DNA from: PCPOR2b sp965220385 | GTDB taxonomy: Bacteria > Poribacteria > WGA-4E > PCPOR2b | Assembly (NCBI GenBank): GCA_965220385.1 | Contig: OZ244825.1 | Coordinates: forward strand, 4,154,001 to 4,218,000 | Length of the DNA stretch: 64,000 nucleotides | Direction: 5' to 3' | Part shown: in pieces, positions 44,961 through 53,539 of the stretch | Position numbering within the stretch: the first letter of the stretch is position 1 | How the letters are laid out: every line of letters starts with the position of its first letter | Made by a program: the position numbers and the translations under genes | The notes under the pieces: model-generated | The model's input: only the letters and a program-made list of their open reading frames with translations | Database searches by the model: none | Told to the model about the DNA's origin: nothing

Positions 44961-45061
44961 AACGCAAGTTAGCATATAAAGTCCCAATGGGGCTACAAAA
45001 CCACATATAAACCCACCTGTAATACCAGCACTAACACTTTACTCACAAAAGGAGATGTTTT

Positions 45062-45460
45062 GTGAAAATTGAATTAAGGAATCCCCTCCAAATTTTGGCA
45101 CTTTTGATGGCAGTGCTGACATTCAGTATGCCTTTTGTCACCTTTGCTCAACAGAGTTCACTACAGGCGGAGGCAATAGTGGCTGCCGAGCGCGATGCTC
45201 AGAACGACGTCAACAAAGGTCTTTGGTTCTTGGCAGGCTGTCTTGGTAATATACCCGGGATCATTGTCGCCCATGCCGTTGAACCCACTCCCCGTGTGAC
45301 AAGACTCCTCGGTAAATCGCCAGAATATGTTGCTTTTTACACCGATGCCTATAGGGAAAAAGGAAAAAAACTTCAGACTAACAGTGCTTGGGGAGGTTGT
45401 GTTGTCTTTGCCATAGTTTATACGGTTGGTATTATAGCATATAGCGACTATACTTACTAG
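45062..45460 (+). CDS. Hypothetical protein with signal peptide and C-terminal membrane segment
   Basis: The 132-residue protein starts at GTG 45062 with AAAGGAG 8 nt upstream. A signal peptide ends about VTFAQQ (residue 30). The mature part has ERDAQNDVNKGLWFLAGCLG (hydrophobic segment at about 55-72) and ends with another hydrophobic stretch (WGGCVVFAIVYTVGIIAY). A conserved-looking centre reads RLLGKSPEYVAFYTDAYREK. I recognise it only as a type of small envelope protein with unknown role. Confidence 0.65.
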   Translation: MKIELRNPLQILALLMAVLTFSMPFVTFAQQSSLQAEAIVAAERDAQNDVNKGLWFLAGCLGNIPGIIVAHAVEPTPRVTRLLGKSPEYVAFYTDAYREKGKKLQTNSAWGGCVVFAIVYTVGIIAYSDYTY

Positions 45461-45527
45461 GTCACCTGAAAGCAGTGTGGTAGCAAGTGTTAAACATTTG
45501 CCACACTTCCACTCATTAAAGCAATAA

Positions 45528-46247
45528 ATGTCCGGAATTTCTAAAATCTCACCCCCCCTTTTACTCACTTATCTTCTTTGCACCGCCCTCCATGCTGCGC
45601 CGTTAAAAACCCTCTCCCTCGACTTCACACGAGAACTAACCGAAAACGACAAAAAGGAAACCATAACAGGCACCCTCCACTACGATGTAAACGCAGCGCG
45701 GGTTGTCGTTGAGGTTAAGGAACCGCTCAAACAGATAATGGTTGTACAGGCGGAGGTGCTCGAAATCTATTATCCCATAGAAAATCAAGCGTTCCGCTTC
45801 ATCGCCAAAGGACGAATCCCGCTCCCATTTGTTGAATCTATCATTCAGTCAACACAGGCAGAGCACGGACTGACCGCTATCGGGTATTCCCTCGACCGGC
45901 ATGAGATAGCGGACGGTGTGCTCTACACCTATTGGATACCACCTAAAAAAGCGAAAGATAAACTCGGTGCCGTTATTCTGGGAAGCCGTAATGGTAAGAT
46001 TATTTCTGCTGAAGTCAAAACCCCTGATGGCAAACTCAATGCAAAATCATATTATCGGAACCACACCAAACTCGGCGACAATTATATCCCCATGGAGGTT
46101 ACCTCCAGCCTATACGGTCCCGAATCTGAAGTTCTGGAACATGAGTATGTCGTCTACAGCAACCCACAACTCAATCCACAACCGCCGCCCCCAATCCTTC
46201 AGTTTGAGATTCCGAAATCCGCAAAAGTCAAAGAAACCAAATGGTAG
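45528..46247 (+). CDS. LolA-like outer-membrane lipoprotein carrier fold protein
   Basis: The 239-residue protein has a signal peptide (to about ALHAAP, residue 25) and a half-barrel pattern typical of LolA/LolB-type domains: LSLDFTRELTENDKKETITGTLHYD, then RVVVEVKEPLKQIMVVQAEVLEIYYP. Such domains carry lipids or hydrophobic ligands in the periplasm. It may not be true LolA, since no arginine-rich cavity pattern is clear. It lies upstream of the porin promoter, so it belongs to a separate transcript. Confidence 0.7.
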   Translation: MSGISKISPPLLLTYLLCTALHAAPLKTLSLDFTRELTENDKKETITGTLHYDVNAARVVVEVKEPLKQIMVVQAEVLEIYYPIENQAFRFIAKGRIPLPFVESIIQSTQAEHGLTAIGYSLDRHEIADGVLYTYWIPPKKAKDKLGAVILGSRNGKIISAEVKTPDGKLNAKSYYRNHTKLGDNYIPMEVTSSLYGPESEVLEHEYVVYSNPQLNPQPPPPILQFEIPKSAKVKETKW

Positions 46248-46385
46248 TGCATTTCATATCTTCTGGCATCCCCTTTTCTCAGTCTTGGTGTTCGTAACGC
46301 GATTGTGAAACGGTCAATCCTGATCCGTTCAATCCGTGATTCAGACCGCCGAAATCCTTTTTGCAAAAAAAATTGCAAAAAAAAC

Positions 46386-46415
46386 TTGACATACGTTTTT
46401 GCAGCGGTTTATAAT
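46386..46415 (+). promoter_or_regulatory. Strong promoter of the porin-imelysin genes
   Basis: TTGACA (46386-46391) and TATAAT (46410-46415), both consensus, are separated by 18 bp. The leader to the porin start at 46546 is about 120 nt and contains two operator-like palindromes and a hairpin. Confidence 0.8.
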
Positions 46416-46433
46416 ACTGCAATACAATTTGCG

Positions 46434-46523
46434 AATGAGTCTCAATATCGTTTTCAGAAGAGTCAATCGGGCAGGATATGCCCGTTTTTATTTAACACCA
46501 TGATGAAATTGAGACTCAATATC
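46434..46523. promoter_or_regulatory. Two operator-like palindromes flanking a leader hairpin
   Basis: AATGAGTCTCAATATC (46434-46449) and ATTGAGACTCAATATC (46508-46523) are the same 16-mer with two changes. The second contains a perfect 6-1-6 palindrome, ATTGAG-A-CTCAAT. They lie 18 and 92 bp after the -10 box, a position suited to repression. With iron genes downstream, a Fur-family regulator is a reasonable guess, but the classical Fur box is not present. Confidence 0.5.
46468..46490 (+). terminator. Hairpin with T-run in the porin leader
   Basis: CGGGCA (46468-46473) pairs with TGCCCG (46479-46484) around GGATA and is followed by TTTTTATTT. It lies inside the leader between the two palindromes, 60 nt before the porin start. 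It may act as an attenuator; the 6-bp stem is modest. Confidence 0.55.
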
Positions 46524-46545
46524 AAAAAAATCCGAGAGGTTAGAA

Positions 46546-47748
46546 TTGCGAATCTCCTGCTGTGTTCTGCTTCTACTCCTAACGGCTCAAGTTGCACCGG
46601 CTGAATCCAAACGGTTCAGTGTCTCCGGCTACGGAGTAATCAACTATGCCAACTTCGATTGGCAGACCGATCCAGAGCGACGTGCCCAGATCGACGTTGA
46701 ACGACTGGTCATCGCGCCGAAGTACCGGATGACCGATACCATCCGTCTTGAATCGGAACTTGAGTTTGAGCACGGTGGAACCGGCATCACAATGGAGTTT
46801 GATAAATTTGAGGAGTTTGGTGAATTCGAGACGGAGGTCGAAAAAGGCGGTGAGGTCATCGTTGAGAAACTCGCTGTGGTCTTTGACATTCGTCCAACAC
46901 TCAACCTTCGGATCGGTCACATCATCGTGCCGGTCGGCTTAACCGCCAAGCGGCATCGCCCCCAACACTACTTCACAACCACCCGCCCCGAATCTGAATC
47001 TAACCTGATTCCAACCATCTGGCATGAAAATGGGATTGAGCTATTCGGCAAAGCCGGCGCGCTCAGCTATCAGGCGCAAATTGTCAACGGCTTAGACTCC
47101 ACCGGCTTCAGCTCGCGCCGTTGGATTGTCGGCGGCCATCAACTTCGGTTTGAAACAGCCAATGCTGAAGACTTCGCGCTCGTCGGTCGTGTCGATTACA
47201 CAGTCATGGACGGAGCAGTCCTCGGTGTCTCTGGCTACTACGGCGATAGTGCGGACAATCGTCCCAAACCGGACTTCCGTGAAGATGCCCACGTCTCAAT
47301 CGTTGACCTGCACGGATTTTACGAGGTCGGTGCGTTGAAGGTTCGCGGGATGTTCCTCCACGGAACACTCGAAAATTCGGAACTTATCTCCAAAACCAAT
47401 CGCAATCTTTCAAACAACTTAAATGTAAAGCGGACACCCGTCGGTAGTCGTGCCATCGGGGGATACCTTGAAGTTGGCTACAACCTGCTCACGTTCTTCA
47501 AATCATCCTTGAATACCGAGGCAGCGCTCGATCTGTTCGTCCGTTACGACAACTACGACACAATGGCTGAGACTGAGGGAGACATCTTTGATAATCCGCG
47601 TTGGGAACGTCAGACGTGGACATTCGGTCTCAATTATCATCCACACCCACAACTTGTTTTCAAGGGACACTACTCCGCACGGAGATTGGGCACCGAAGTT
47701 GAGAACGAAGAGAACACCTTCGCACTCGGCTTCGGGTTTCAATACTAA
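46546..47748 (+). CDS. Outer-membrane porin-like beta-barrel protein
   Basis: The 400-residue protein has a signal peptide (CCVLLLLLTAQVAPA, to about residue 19). Alternating beta strands rich in aromatic and charged residues then run to a terminal phenylalanine-type end (FALGFGFQY), the classic outer-membrane barrel signature. The layout resembles phosphate-selective or OprP-like porins. The TTG start is supported by GAGAGG 6 nt upstream. An ATG at 46503 in another frame could only be used after loss of one A from an A7 run. It is followed 30 nt later by the imelysin gene. An iron-ligand porin role is inferred from context. Confidence 0.82.
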   Translation: MRISCCVLLLLLTAQVAPAESKRFSVSGYGVINYANFDWQTDPERRAQIDVERLVIAPKYRMTDTIRLESELEFEHGGTGITMEFDKFEEFGEFETEVEKGGEVIVEKLAVVFDIRPTLNLRIGHIIVPVGLTAKRHRPQHYFTTTRPESESNLIPTIWHENGIELFGKAGALSYQAQIVNGLDSTGFSSRRWIVGGHQLRFETANAEDFALVGRVDYTVMDGAVLGVSGYYGDSADNRPKPDFREDAHVSIVDLHGFYEVGALKVRGMFLHGTLENSELISKTNRNLSNNLNVKRTPVGSRAIGGYLEVGYNLLTFFKSSLNTEAALDLFVRYDNYDTMAETEGDIFDNPRWERQTWTFGLNYHPHPQLVFKGHYSARRLGTEVENEENTFALGFGFQY

Positions 47749-47778
47749 TTTAACTTCAAACCAAAAAGGAGAAATCCT

Positions 47779-48909
47779 ATGAGATTCAATCAGTATTTAA
47801 CAAAACTCTTTTGCTGTACCCTATCGGTCCTTCTGGTCCTATCAATTTTCTTCGTCGGCTGTAGCCTTACCGGTTGTGGCAGCGACGACGATGATGACGA
47901 TGCTATCACTACCGCCGCTGGAGAAGCTGAAGCGTTTGATGCAAGCACCACCTTGAACGATTTCGCCAATGGAGTCGTGCTCGCCACCTACACCGACTTG
48001 GACAACAAAGCGGATGAACTGTTAGGCGCTGTACAAGCGTTGAACGCGGCTCCCAACCAAGCCCATTTGGAACTGGCACAGAACGCGTGGAAAGCAACGC
48101 GGAGACCGTGGGAACAGAGTGAGGCGTTCCTGTTCGGTCCTGTTGATACGCAGGGTCTTGACCCAGCGCTCGATAGCTGGCCCGTCAATCGGGTTGACCT
48201 TGACGGGGTACTTGGCAGCGGACAGGCGTTAACTGAAGCATCAATTGATGCGCTCGAAGACACATTGAAAGGCTTCCATACCATCGAGTATCTCCTCTTC
48301 CGCGAGGGCAACCAGCGAAAAGCTGAGGATATTACCCCCCGCGAACTGGAATATCTCGTCGCAACAACGGAGAATCTGAAAGCAAAAACCGCTCAGTTGC
48401 GTAACGCGTGGGACCCGTCGGGCGAAAATTACACCGGAGAGGTCGCCAATGCCGGTGACACCAGCACCATTTACCAATCACAGAAAGACGCAATGCAGGA
48501 GATGGTCAACGGCATGATTGTCATCGCCGATGAAGTCGCTAACGGCAAAATCTCCGACCCGTTCAACGAGAAGGATACTACCTTGGTCGAGTCACAGTTT
48601 AGTTTTAACTCGATTAGCGATTTCCAAGACAATATTCGTGGTATCCAGAACGTCTACATGGGCAAGTTCACGGCAGATGGTCAGGGGCTCAACGAATTTG
48701 TAAACGGGGTGGACCCCAACCTAGATGCAAGATTCCAAACCGAAGTCCAGACCGCCATCGACACCATCGGCGCGATTCCGGATCCCTTCCGCAATTCAAT
48801 CACTGACCAGCGCGACGCCGTTCAAGCATCGATTGATGCGGTCAGCACAGTTCAGCAGACGCTGGAAAACGATATCCTGAAGTTAGTTTTGGACAGCAAT
48901 TTCAACTAA
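47779..48909 (+). CDS. Imelysin-family lipoprotein (iron-regulated IrpA/ICMP type)
   Basis: The 376-residue protein has a lipoprotein signal with two candidate cysteines (C28 in FVGC, C33 in LTGC), then an Asp-rich stretch. The imelysin G-x-H-x-x-E motif is G165-F-H167-T-I-E170. Imelysins are periplasmic or outer-membrane proteins of iron uptake, often next to di-heme oxidoreductases, as here. It follows the porin by 30 nt with AAAAGGAG before the ATG. A weak inverted repeat lies after its stop (48931-48960). Confidence 0.92.
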   Translation: MRFNQYLTKLFCCTLSVLLVLSIFFVGCSLTGCGSDDDDDDAITTAAGEAEAFDASTTLNDFANGVVLATYTDLDNKADELLGAVQALNAAPNQAHLELAQNAWKATRRPWEQSEAFLFGPVDTQGLDPALDSWPVNRVDLDGVLGSGQALTEASIDALEDTLKGFHTIEYLLFREGNQRKAEDITPRELEYLVATTENLKAKTAQLRNAWDPSGENYTGEVANAGDTSTIYQSQKDAMQEMVNGMIVIADEVANGKISDPFNEKDTTLVESQFSFNSISDFQDNIRGIQNVYMGKFTADGQGLNEFVNGVDPNLDARFQTEVQTAIDTIGAIPDPFRNSITDQRDAVQASIDAVSTVQQTLENDILKLVLDSNFN

Positions 48910-49100
48910 CGCAGGTTAACACACGGCAGAGAAACCGGGGCTTTCCAAAAACTCGGTTTCTTTGCATGATTCATTATGGTGAACAATACAAACAGGTATA
49001 CATATTAACCTTTGGTGCTAGTTAGTGAGAGGGGCTTCCCCACATTGTTGAAGCGTTCATTGATTCATTAGGGGAACTCATTGGTTCTACCCTTGGGCTG

Positions 49101-49196
49101 CACATGTCGCCCCTCCCCGATAAATCGGGATTCGAAACCGGGGCTTTGGGGTATTTGTTTATCCGTGTGCTATAAACATGCCGCCCCTCCGGGGCT
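49101..49196. repeat. Paired hairpin repeat A, copy 3, with a nested repeat B
   Basis: The right unit (49169-49196) is normal, CATGCCGCCCCTCCGGGGCT. The left unit (49101-49145) has its loop split by CCCCGATAAATCGGGATTCG plus AAA, a 23-bp repeat-B core, between CCCCT and CCGGGGCT. Removing it restores the unit. The rest of 48910-49334 shows no gene. Confidence 0.8.
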
Positions 49197-49334
49197 AAAG
49201 GCACCCAAAAGCCAATAGTTTTCATGTTTCACACATCACGTTTGACGTTATCAACAGCTGCAAACTAGCACCAGTGGTTATTATTCAAATGTATCAGTAA
49301 TTATAATTTTTACCATAATTGATCCAGAAAGACA

Positions 49335-49856
49335 ATGAAACTCAATATCCACATCGGAACAATCACAAAACTCTTGTTTATATTGGCTATGGTTGCGGGG
49401 CTTTTCGCCTGCGACCAGATTGGGCAACTGCTGCTCCCGGGGATTTCTGATACAGAGACTCCAACTCCCATAGAAGAACGCGATCACGTTTGGGTTGTCG
49501 ATCAGAACGGCGTTGAGGTGCCTATACCGGGAACGTGGGCACTCGTATCGCGCACCAACCTTAAGTCAACTTATGTCATCGGCGAAAGTTTTACCCTACC
49601 ACCAGAGACACCGCACCAGATTTTACTGTCGGAGGGAACATACATAGACGGTGAAGGTATCCACTGGACAAGGGTGAATATCACGGTCGACGACGGCACA
49701 CAATTCCTGTTACTTGAGCGTGTGGACACCAGCGTTACACCGCATCAACTTCACCTTGTCGTCAGGACGGATGAAAACGGGCTGGCGCTGCTTGAGTATG
49801 GTGAGTATCCCTTTGATCTGCCATGGCATGACGTGCAGGTCTGGGAGCTGCAATGA
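49335..49856 (+). CDS. Hypothetical lipoprotein
   Basis: The 173-residue protein has a lipoprotein signal (GLFAC, Cys at residue 26). The mature region begins with a Thr/Pro/Glu-rich stretch, then beta-rich sequence (HVWVVDQNGVEVPIPGTWAL). No known domain is recognised. Its stop codon overlaps the Nudix start as ATGA (49853-49856), implying translational coupling. It lies inside the iron-linked region, but its role is unknown. Confidence 0.7.
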   Translation: MKLNIHIGTITKLLFILAMVAGLFACDQIGQLLLPGISDTETPTPIEERDHVWVVDQNGVEVPIPGTWALVSRTNLKSTYVIGESFTLPPETPHQILLSEGTYIDGEGIHWTRVNITVDDGTQFLLLERVDTSVTPHQLHLVVRTDENGLALLEYGEYPFDLPWHDVQVWELQ

Positions 49857-50467
49857 AATCAACAGGGGAACAATTGATATCGAAAAACGACCCCGATAAG
49901 ATCGGGATTCAAAGCAACCCCGATAAGATCGGGATTCAAAGCAACTTTCCAAACCTGTTTACAGACACCAACTGGGGAACTGTAACCTGCACGTTTGAAC
50001 CCCTCAGCGAAATGCCGCCCCTCGATTTAATCAGCAATGTTAACCTTGTTCCGTTCAAAGGGGATCGGTGGTTGGTACTTCGCCTACAAACTGGGGAATG
50101 GGAGGTGCCGGGCGGTACATTGGAGCCGGGCGAAAGTTACTCGGACGCAATCAGTCGTGAGTTGATTGAAGAAGCCGGCGCGCGTCTGATAACCTTTGAA
50201 CCACTCGGCGCTTGGCACTGTTTTTCGACCGCCCCACAGCCCTATCGTCCGCATCTGCCGCACCCTGAATTCTATCGACTTGTGGGCTACGGAGCGGTGG
50301 AAATCATCGGGAACCCCGAAAACCCTGAAGATGGCGAACAGGTGGCAAGCGTCGAGTTCGTCCCTACTGAAGAAGCCGTTCAACGCTTTCGGGACATAAA
50401 TCGGTTTGAGTTAGCGGAGTTATATCAGTTGGCGGCGAGAATACGTGAAGCCAAAAATGATGGTTGA
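49853..50467 (+). CDS. Nudix hydrolase with repeat-derived amino-terminal insert
   Basis: The 204-residue protein has a full Nudix box (GGTLEPGESYSDAIS then RELIEEAGARL), with Glu residues for metal binding, in the middle of an alpha/beta Nudix fold. Residues 14-31 are two exact copies of PDKIGIQSN, encoded by a 27-bp unit of repeat B repeated twice in frame (49891-49944). The conserved fold seems to begin after them, near FPNLF. Nudix enzymes cleave nucleoside diphosphate-linked compounds; substrate unknown. It overlaps the lipoprotein gene before it, and its end nearly meets the next gene. Confidence 0.88.
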   Translation: MKSTGEQLISKNDPDKIGIQSNPDKIGIQSNFPNLFTDTNWGTVTCTFEPLSEMPPLDLISNVNLVPFKGDRWLVLRLQTGEWEVPGGTLEPGESYSDAISRELIEEAGARLITFEPLGAWHCFSTAPQPYRPHLPHPEFYRLVGYGAVEIIGNPENPEDGEQVASVEFVPTEEAVQRFRDINRFELAELYQLAARIREAKNDG

Positions 50468-50471
50468 AACC

Positions 50472-51872
50472 ATGAAATCAAATCATATTTCATACGTTTT
50501 ATTTTTTATAGCCTTACTCTGTACCCTAATCGCCGCTTGCGATTCGAGTGATTTAACCGATCCAGCGAAGATGGAGGTTTCAGATAAGAAGTTTTCTGGC
50601 GGCGAGACGACCGTGTTTGACGCGACAAGCCACGCATTTTCGACACCCGCGCCAAACCTTTCAGCAGACGGGTTAGCAAAGCACCTCGAAGGTGATGTCG
50701 AGTTTGAAGCCGTTTTTGTCACAGTTCCCGCGGAAGTCAACCCGGGGCTCGGTCCCGTCTACAATAATATTGCCTGCATCAACTGTCATGCGCGAGATGG
50801 ACGGGGACGCGCGCCGACTTCGGGCGAAAAACTCACATCAATGCTTTTCCGTGTGAGTCTTCCGAACCCAAATAGTGACGGCACACAAGGACCGGTGCCG
50901 GTTCCCGGCTTCGGTACGCAACTCAATAACCGCGCAATCTTCGGCGTCCCTCCGGAGGGAACGGTAACAATCGATTATACCGAAGGCGAATTCATGACAA
51001 GCGACGGGGTGAAGGTACATCTCCGCACACCGAGCTACAAAATTGAAAACGCGTATCAACCGTTACCCGATGATGTTGAAATCTCGCCCCGTGTCGCACC
51101 CGTTGTGTTCGGCTTAGGGCTACTCGAAGCAGTACCCGAAGCGACTATCCTCGCCTTGGCGGACGAAGATGATCAGGATGGCGATGGGATTTCCGGGAAA
51201 GCGAACTACGTCTGGGATGTCCAGAAGAATGGACTGAGCCTCGGTCGGTTTGGGTGGAAGGCGAATCAGCCGACACTGATTCAACAGGTCGCTTCTGCCT
51301 ATCACGACGATATGGGCATTACGACCTCGCTGTTACCGAGAGAGAGTTCGGATGGGCAACCGCAATACGATGGACGGGGTGACGACCCAGAACTCAGCGA
51401 TGAAATTTTGGATGTAGTGACATTTTACGTCCAAACCCTCGCGGTTCCTGCTCGTCGTTACCTTGATGATCCGATTGTTCAACGTGGCGAGGAACTCTTT
51501 GAGAGTGCGGGTTGTTCCGGTTGTCATATCCCAACATTAGAGACAGGAACGTTATCCGATGTCCCAGAGGTTTCCAATCAGACGATTCACCCGTACACCG
51601 ACCTGCTGTTACACGATATGGGTCCGGGGTTAGCGGACAACCGTCCCGATTTTCGGGCGAGCGGGTCGGAATGGCGCACACCGCCCTTATGGGGGATCGG
51701 GCTGGTCAAGGTGGTCAACGGGCACACCAACTTCCTCCACGACGGCCGGGCAAGAGGGTTACTGGAGGCAGTTTTGTGGCATGGTGGAGAAGCAGAGCAA
51801 TCGCGTGATGCAGTTCAGGGGATGTCCGCAAGCGACAGAGACGCGCTCATCGCTTTTCTGGAATCGTTGTAG
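50472..51872 (+). CDS. Di-heme oxidoreductase (DHOR family) lipoprotein
   Basis: The 466-residue protein has a lipoprotein signal (LIAAC, C23) and two c-type heme sites, C102-IN-C105-H106 and C348-SG-C351-H352, with the DHOR body between. Such proteins are periplasmic electron carriers or peroxidase-like enzymes commonly encoded beside imelysin genes. The ATG at 50472 is chosen for its good lipoprotein signal; GTG 50445 and ATGs at 50457 and 50460 would overlap the Nudix gene. Context supports a role in iron reduction or uptake. Confidence 0.88.
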   Translation: MKSNHISYVLFFIALLCTLIAACDSSDLTDPAKMEVSDKKFSGGETTVFDATSHAFSTPAPNLSADGLAKHLEGDVEFEAVFVTVPAEVNPGLGPVYNNIACINCHARDGRGRAPTSGEKLTSMLFRVSLPNPNSDGTQGPVPVPGFGTQLNNRAIFGVPPEGTVTIDYTEGEFMTSDGVKVHLRTPSYKIENAYQPLPDDVEISPRVAPVVFGLGLLEAVPEATILALADEDDQDGDGISGKANYVWDVQKNGLSLGRFGWKANQPTLIQQVASAYHDDMGITTSLLPRESSDGQPQYDGRGDDPELSDEILDVVTFYVQTLAVPARRYLDDPIVQRGEELFESAGCSGCHIPTLETGTLSDVPEVSNQTIHPYTDLLLHDMGPGLADNRPDFRASGSEWRTPPLWGIGLVKVVNGHTNFLHDGRARGLLEAVLWHGGEAEQSRDAVQGMSASDRDALIAFLESL

Positions 51873-51888
51873 CGTATAGGGAAGCAAG

Positions 51889-52377
51889 TTACGCTCCCGC
51901 TTCTTCTTCCGCAATAATCTGTTGGGCGAGGTAGTTTTGGATGCCCACTTGGTTAATCTGGTCGAGTTGAGCCTCTATCCAGTCAATATGCTCTTCCTCA
52001 TCTTTGAGGATGCGCTCAAGCAGCTCCTCCGATCCGAAATCCTTGTGGGTATGGGCAAGTTGGATAAATTCATTGAGCCGCTCGGACGCTTCTGTCTCAA
52101 GGGCAAGGTCGTTTTCCATCATCTCTTGGACATTTGCGCCGATTTTAATCTCGAAATAGCGTGCCATGTTGGGCATCGCATTCAGATAAAGCACGCGAGC
52201 GATCAGTTCTTCGGCATGTTTCATCTCTCCGATAGCGTGTTCACGTATCGCTTGATGGAGCCGCTCATATCCCCAATTTTCACAGATTTCGGAATGAGCA
52301 AAATATTGATTGATAGCGGTAAGTTCAGCAGTTAAAACTTCGTTGAGTACTTCGATAATTTCAGGATGTCCGTTCAT
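51889..52377 (-). CDS. bfr: Bacterioferritin
   Basis: The 162-residue four-helix protein has the ferroxidase residues E18, E51 and H54 and the heme-ligand methionine M52 in GEMKHAEEL, all at the numbering of E. coli Bfr. Second-half ligands appear in DEEEHIDW. It stores iron in a 24-subunit shell. It is convergent with the di-heme oxidoreductase gene, their stop codons about 16 nt apart, and divergent from the Rieske gene. AAGGAAAAAA precedes the ATG. Confidence 0.95.
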   Translation of the reverse strand: MNGHPEIIEVLNEVLTAELTAINQYFAHSEICENWGYERLHQAIREHAIGEMKHAEELIARVLYLNAMPNMARYFEIKIGANVQEMMENDLALETEASERLNEFIQLAHTHKDFGSEELLERILKDEEEHIDWIEAQLDQINQVGIQNYLAQQIIAEEEAGA

Positions 52378-52528
52378 TGTTTTTTCCTTTTATTTGAAAT
52401 GAGTTAGAGTCAATCGAAACCGTACATAATAACGCTGCGGAAAAGTGAAGGGTTGACCCAACTAATAACTCGGGGTCCCCTCAGCAGCTTTGCCCCTGTT
52501 TTTGATATGAGCCAATTAGAGGAGGCTT

Positions 52529-52939
52529 ATGGCTTTGCAAGTCCAAGAATTACAACGAAATCCGGGAGTCTCTCGCTTCATAAAAGCAGCCAAGACTGAT
52601 GAGGTGAGTCCCGGCAACTGCATCAGCGCAAAATTGGAAGGCAATTTCATCGGTATCCATAACGTCAACGGAAAGTTTTACGCGGTAAACAACATCTGTC
52701 CCCATGTCGGCGGAATTTTACACGCAGGACAGTTAGAAAATGACGTTATCGTCTGCCCGATCCATCAATGGAAGTTCGATGTCAAGACGGGCAAGTGCAT
52801 TTGGCCCGGAAAGTGTGGGATTGCAACCTATCCCGTGAAGGTTGACGGGGCGGATATTCTTGTCGATATCAACTCGCCCAGCCAGCCAGTCCAACACAAC
52901 CCCATCCGCGTTTATCACACGAAAACAGAACGGAGGTAA
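52529..52939 (+). CDS. Rieske [2Fe-2S] ferredoxin-like protein
   Basis: The 136-residue protein has the Rieske cluster ligands C57-P-H59 and C76-PI-H79 in ICPHVGG and VCPIHQWKFD. It has no signal peptide or oxygenase alpha domain, so it is a stand-alone ferredoxin type. AGAGGAGG precedes the ATG. The next gene, a heme-degrading-type monooxygenase, starts 5 nt later, which makes an electron-donor role for it attractive but unproven. Confidence 0.9.
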   Translation: MALQVQELQRNPGVSRFIKAAKTDEVSPGNCISAKLEGNFIGIHNVNGKFYAVNNICPHVGGILHAGQLENDVIVCPIHQWKFDVKTGKCIWPGKCGIATYPVKVDGADILVDINSPSQPVQHNPIRVYHTKTERR

Positions 52940-52944
52940 AAACT

Positions 52945-53301
52945 GTGATAACTGTTGCAAACCGAATCTATGTCGCAGCCGAATATCGAGACGCTTTCGA
53001 GGAACGTTTCCGCAACCGCGCTCGACTCATTGACGGGATGCCCGGCTTCATCTCAAATCAAGTGTTGCGTCCGGTCAATGACGATGATCCCTACGTCGTG
53101 TTCACGCTTTGGGAATCACGAAAAGACTTTGAAAACTGGGTCGAATCGGAAGAATTCCGCAAGGGACACGCCCAATCGGGAACGTTGCCCCAAGAAGCGT
53201 TCACACAGTCAAACAAGCTGGAACTCCACGAGGTATTCCTCGACTCCACCCGCCCTGACCTTGAGGAGGAGCCGGAAGGTGGGCCGTTCAGGGTACACTA
53301 A
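52945..53301 (+). CDS. ABM-domain monooxygenase, IsdG/HmoB-like
   Basis: The 118-residue protein has an antibiotic-biosynthesis-monooxygenase fold: NRIYVAAEYRDAFEERFRNR, PGFISNQVLRP and VVFTLWESRKDFENWVES. It is close in type to HmoB/IsdG proteins that open heme and release iron. The usual heme-binding residues cannot be assigned firmly from sequence. GTG 52945 has GGAGG 9 nt before it and follows the Rieske gene directly. Confidence 0.82.
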   Translation: MITVANRIYVAAEYRDAFEERFRNRARLIDGMPGFISNQVLRPVNDDDPYVVFTLWESRKDFENWVESEEFRKGHAQSGTLPQEAFTQSNKLELHEVFLDSTRPDLEEEPEGGPFRVH

Positions 53302-53539
53302 GGCGTATGGATCAATCCTGTACGTCCTATTTAGATCGGCAAATCCAAGCGAGCGGAAAAGACAGTAAAAATGAAAGAGAAAATAAGCGAATGGTTACGA
53401 TGGCTGGGTTGTACCTGTCGGGATTCGGTCCCCGTTGTGGCAAAACCGCCCTTGATCTATTTCGCGGCATTTATGAATCTGAGGGACATTTCGTTGTGAA
53501 GGGAGAGTAGCCTGTCGGCGCCGAATCCACCCAACTCAA

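Noticed and set aside
48931..48960. Intrinsic terminator after the imelysin gene
   Set aside because: The stem GAAACCG/CGGTTTC has a long loop and only a weak T-run; it resembles the dispersed hairpin at 4372.
53371..53499. 42-codon frame (MKEKISEWLRWLG...)
   Set aside because: No ribosome site, no recognised family, and it lies in a gap next to a decaying toxin gene.
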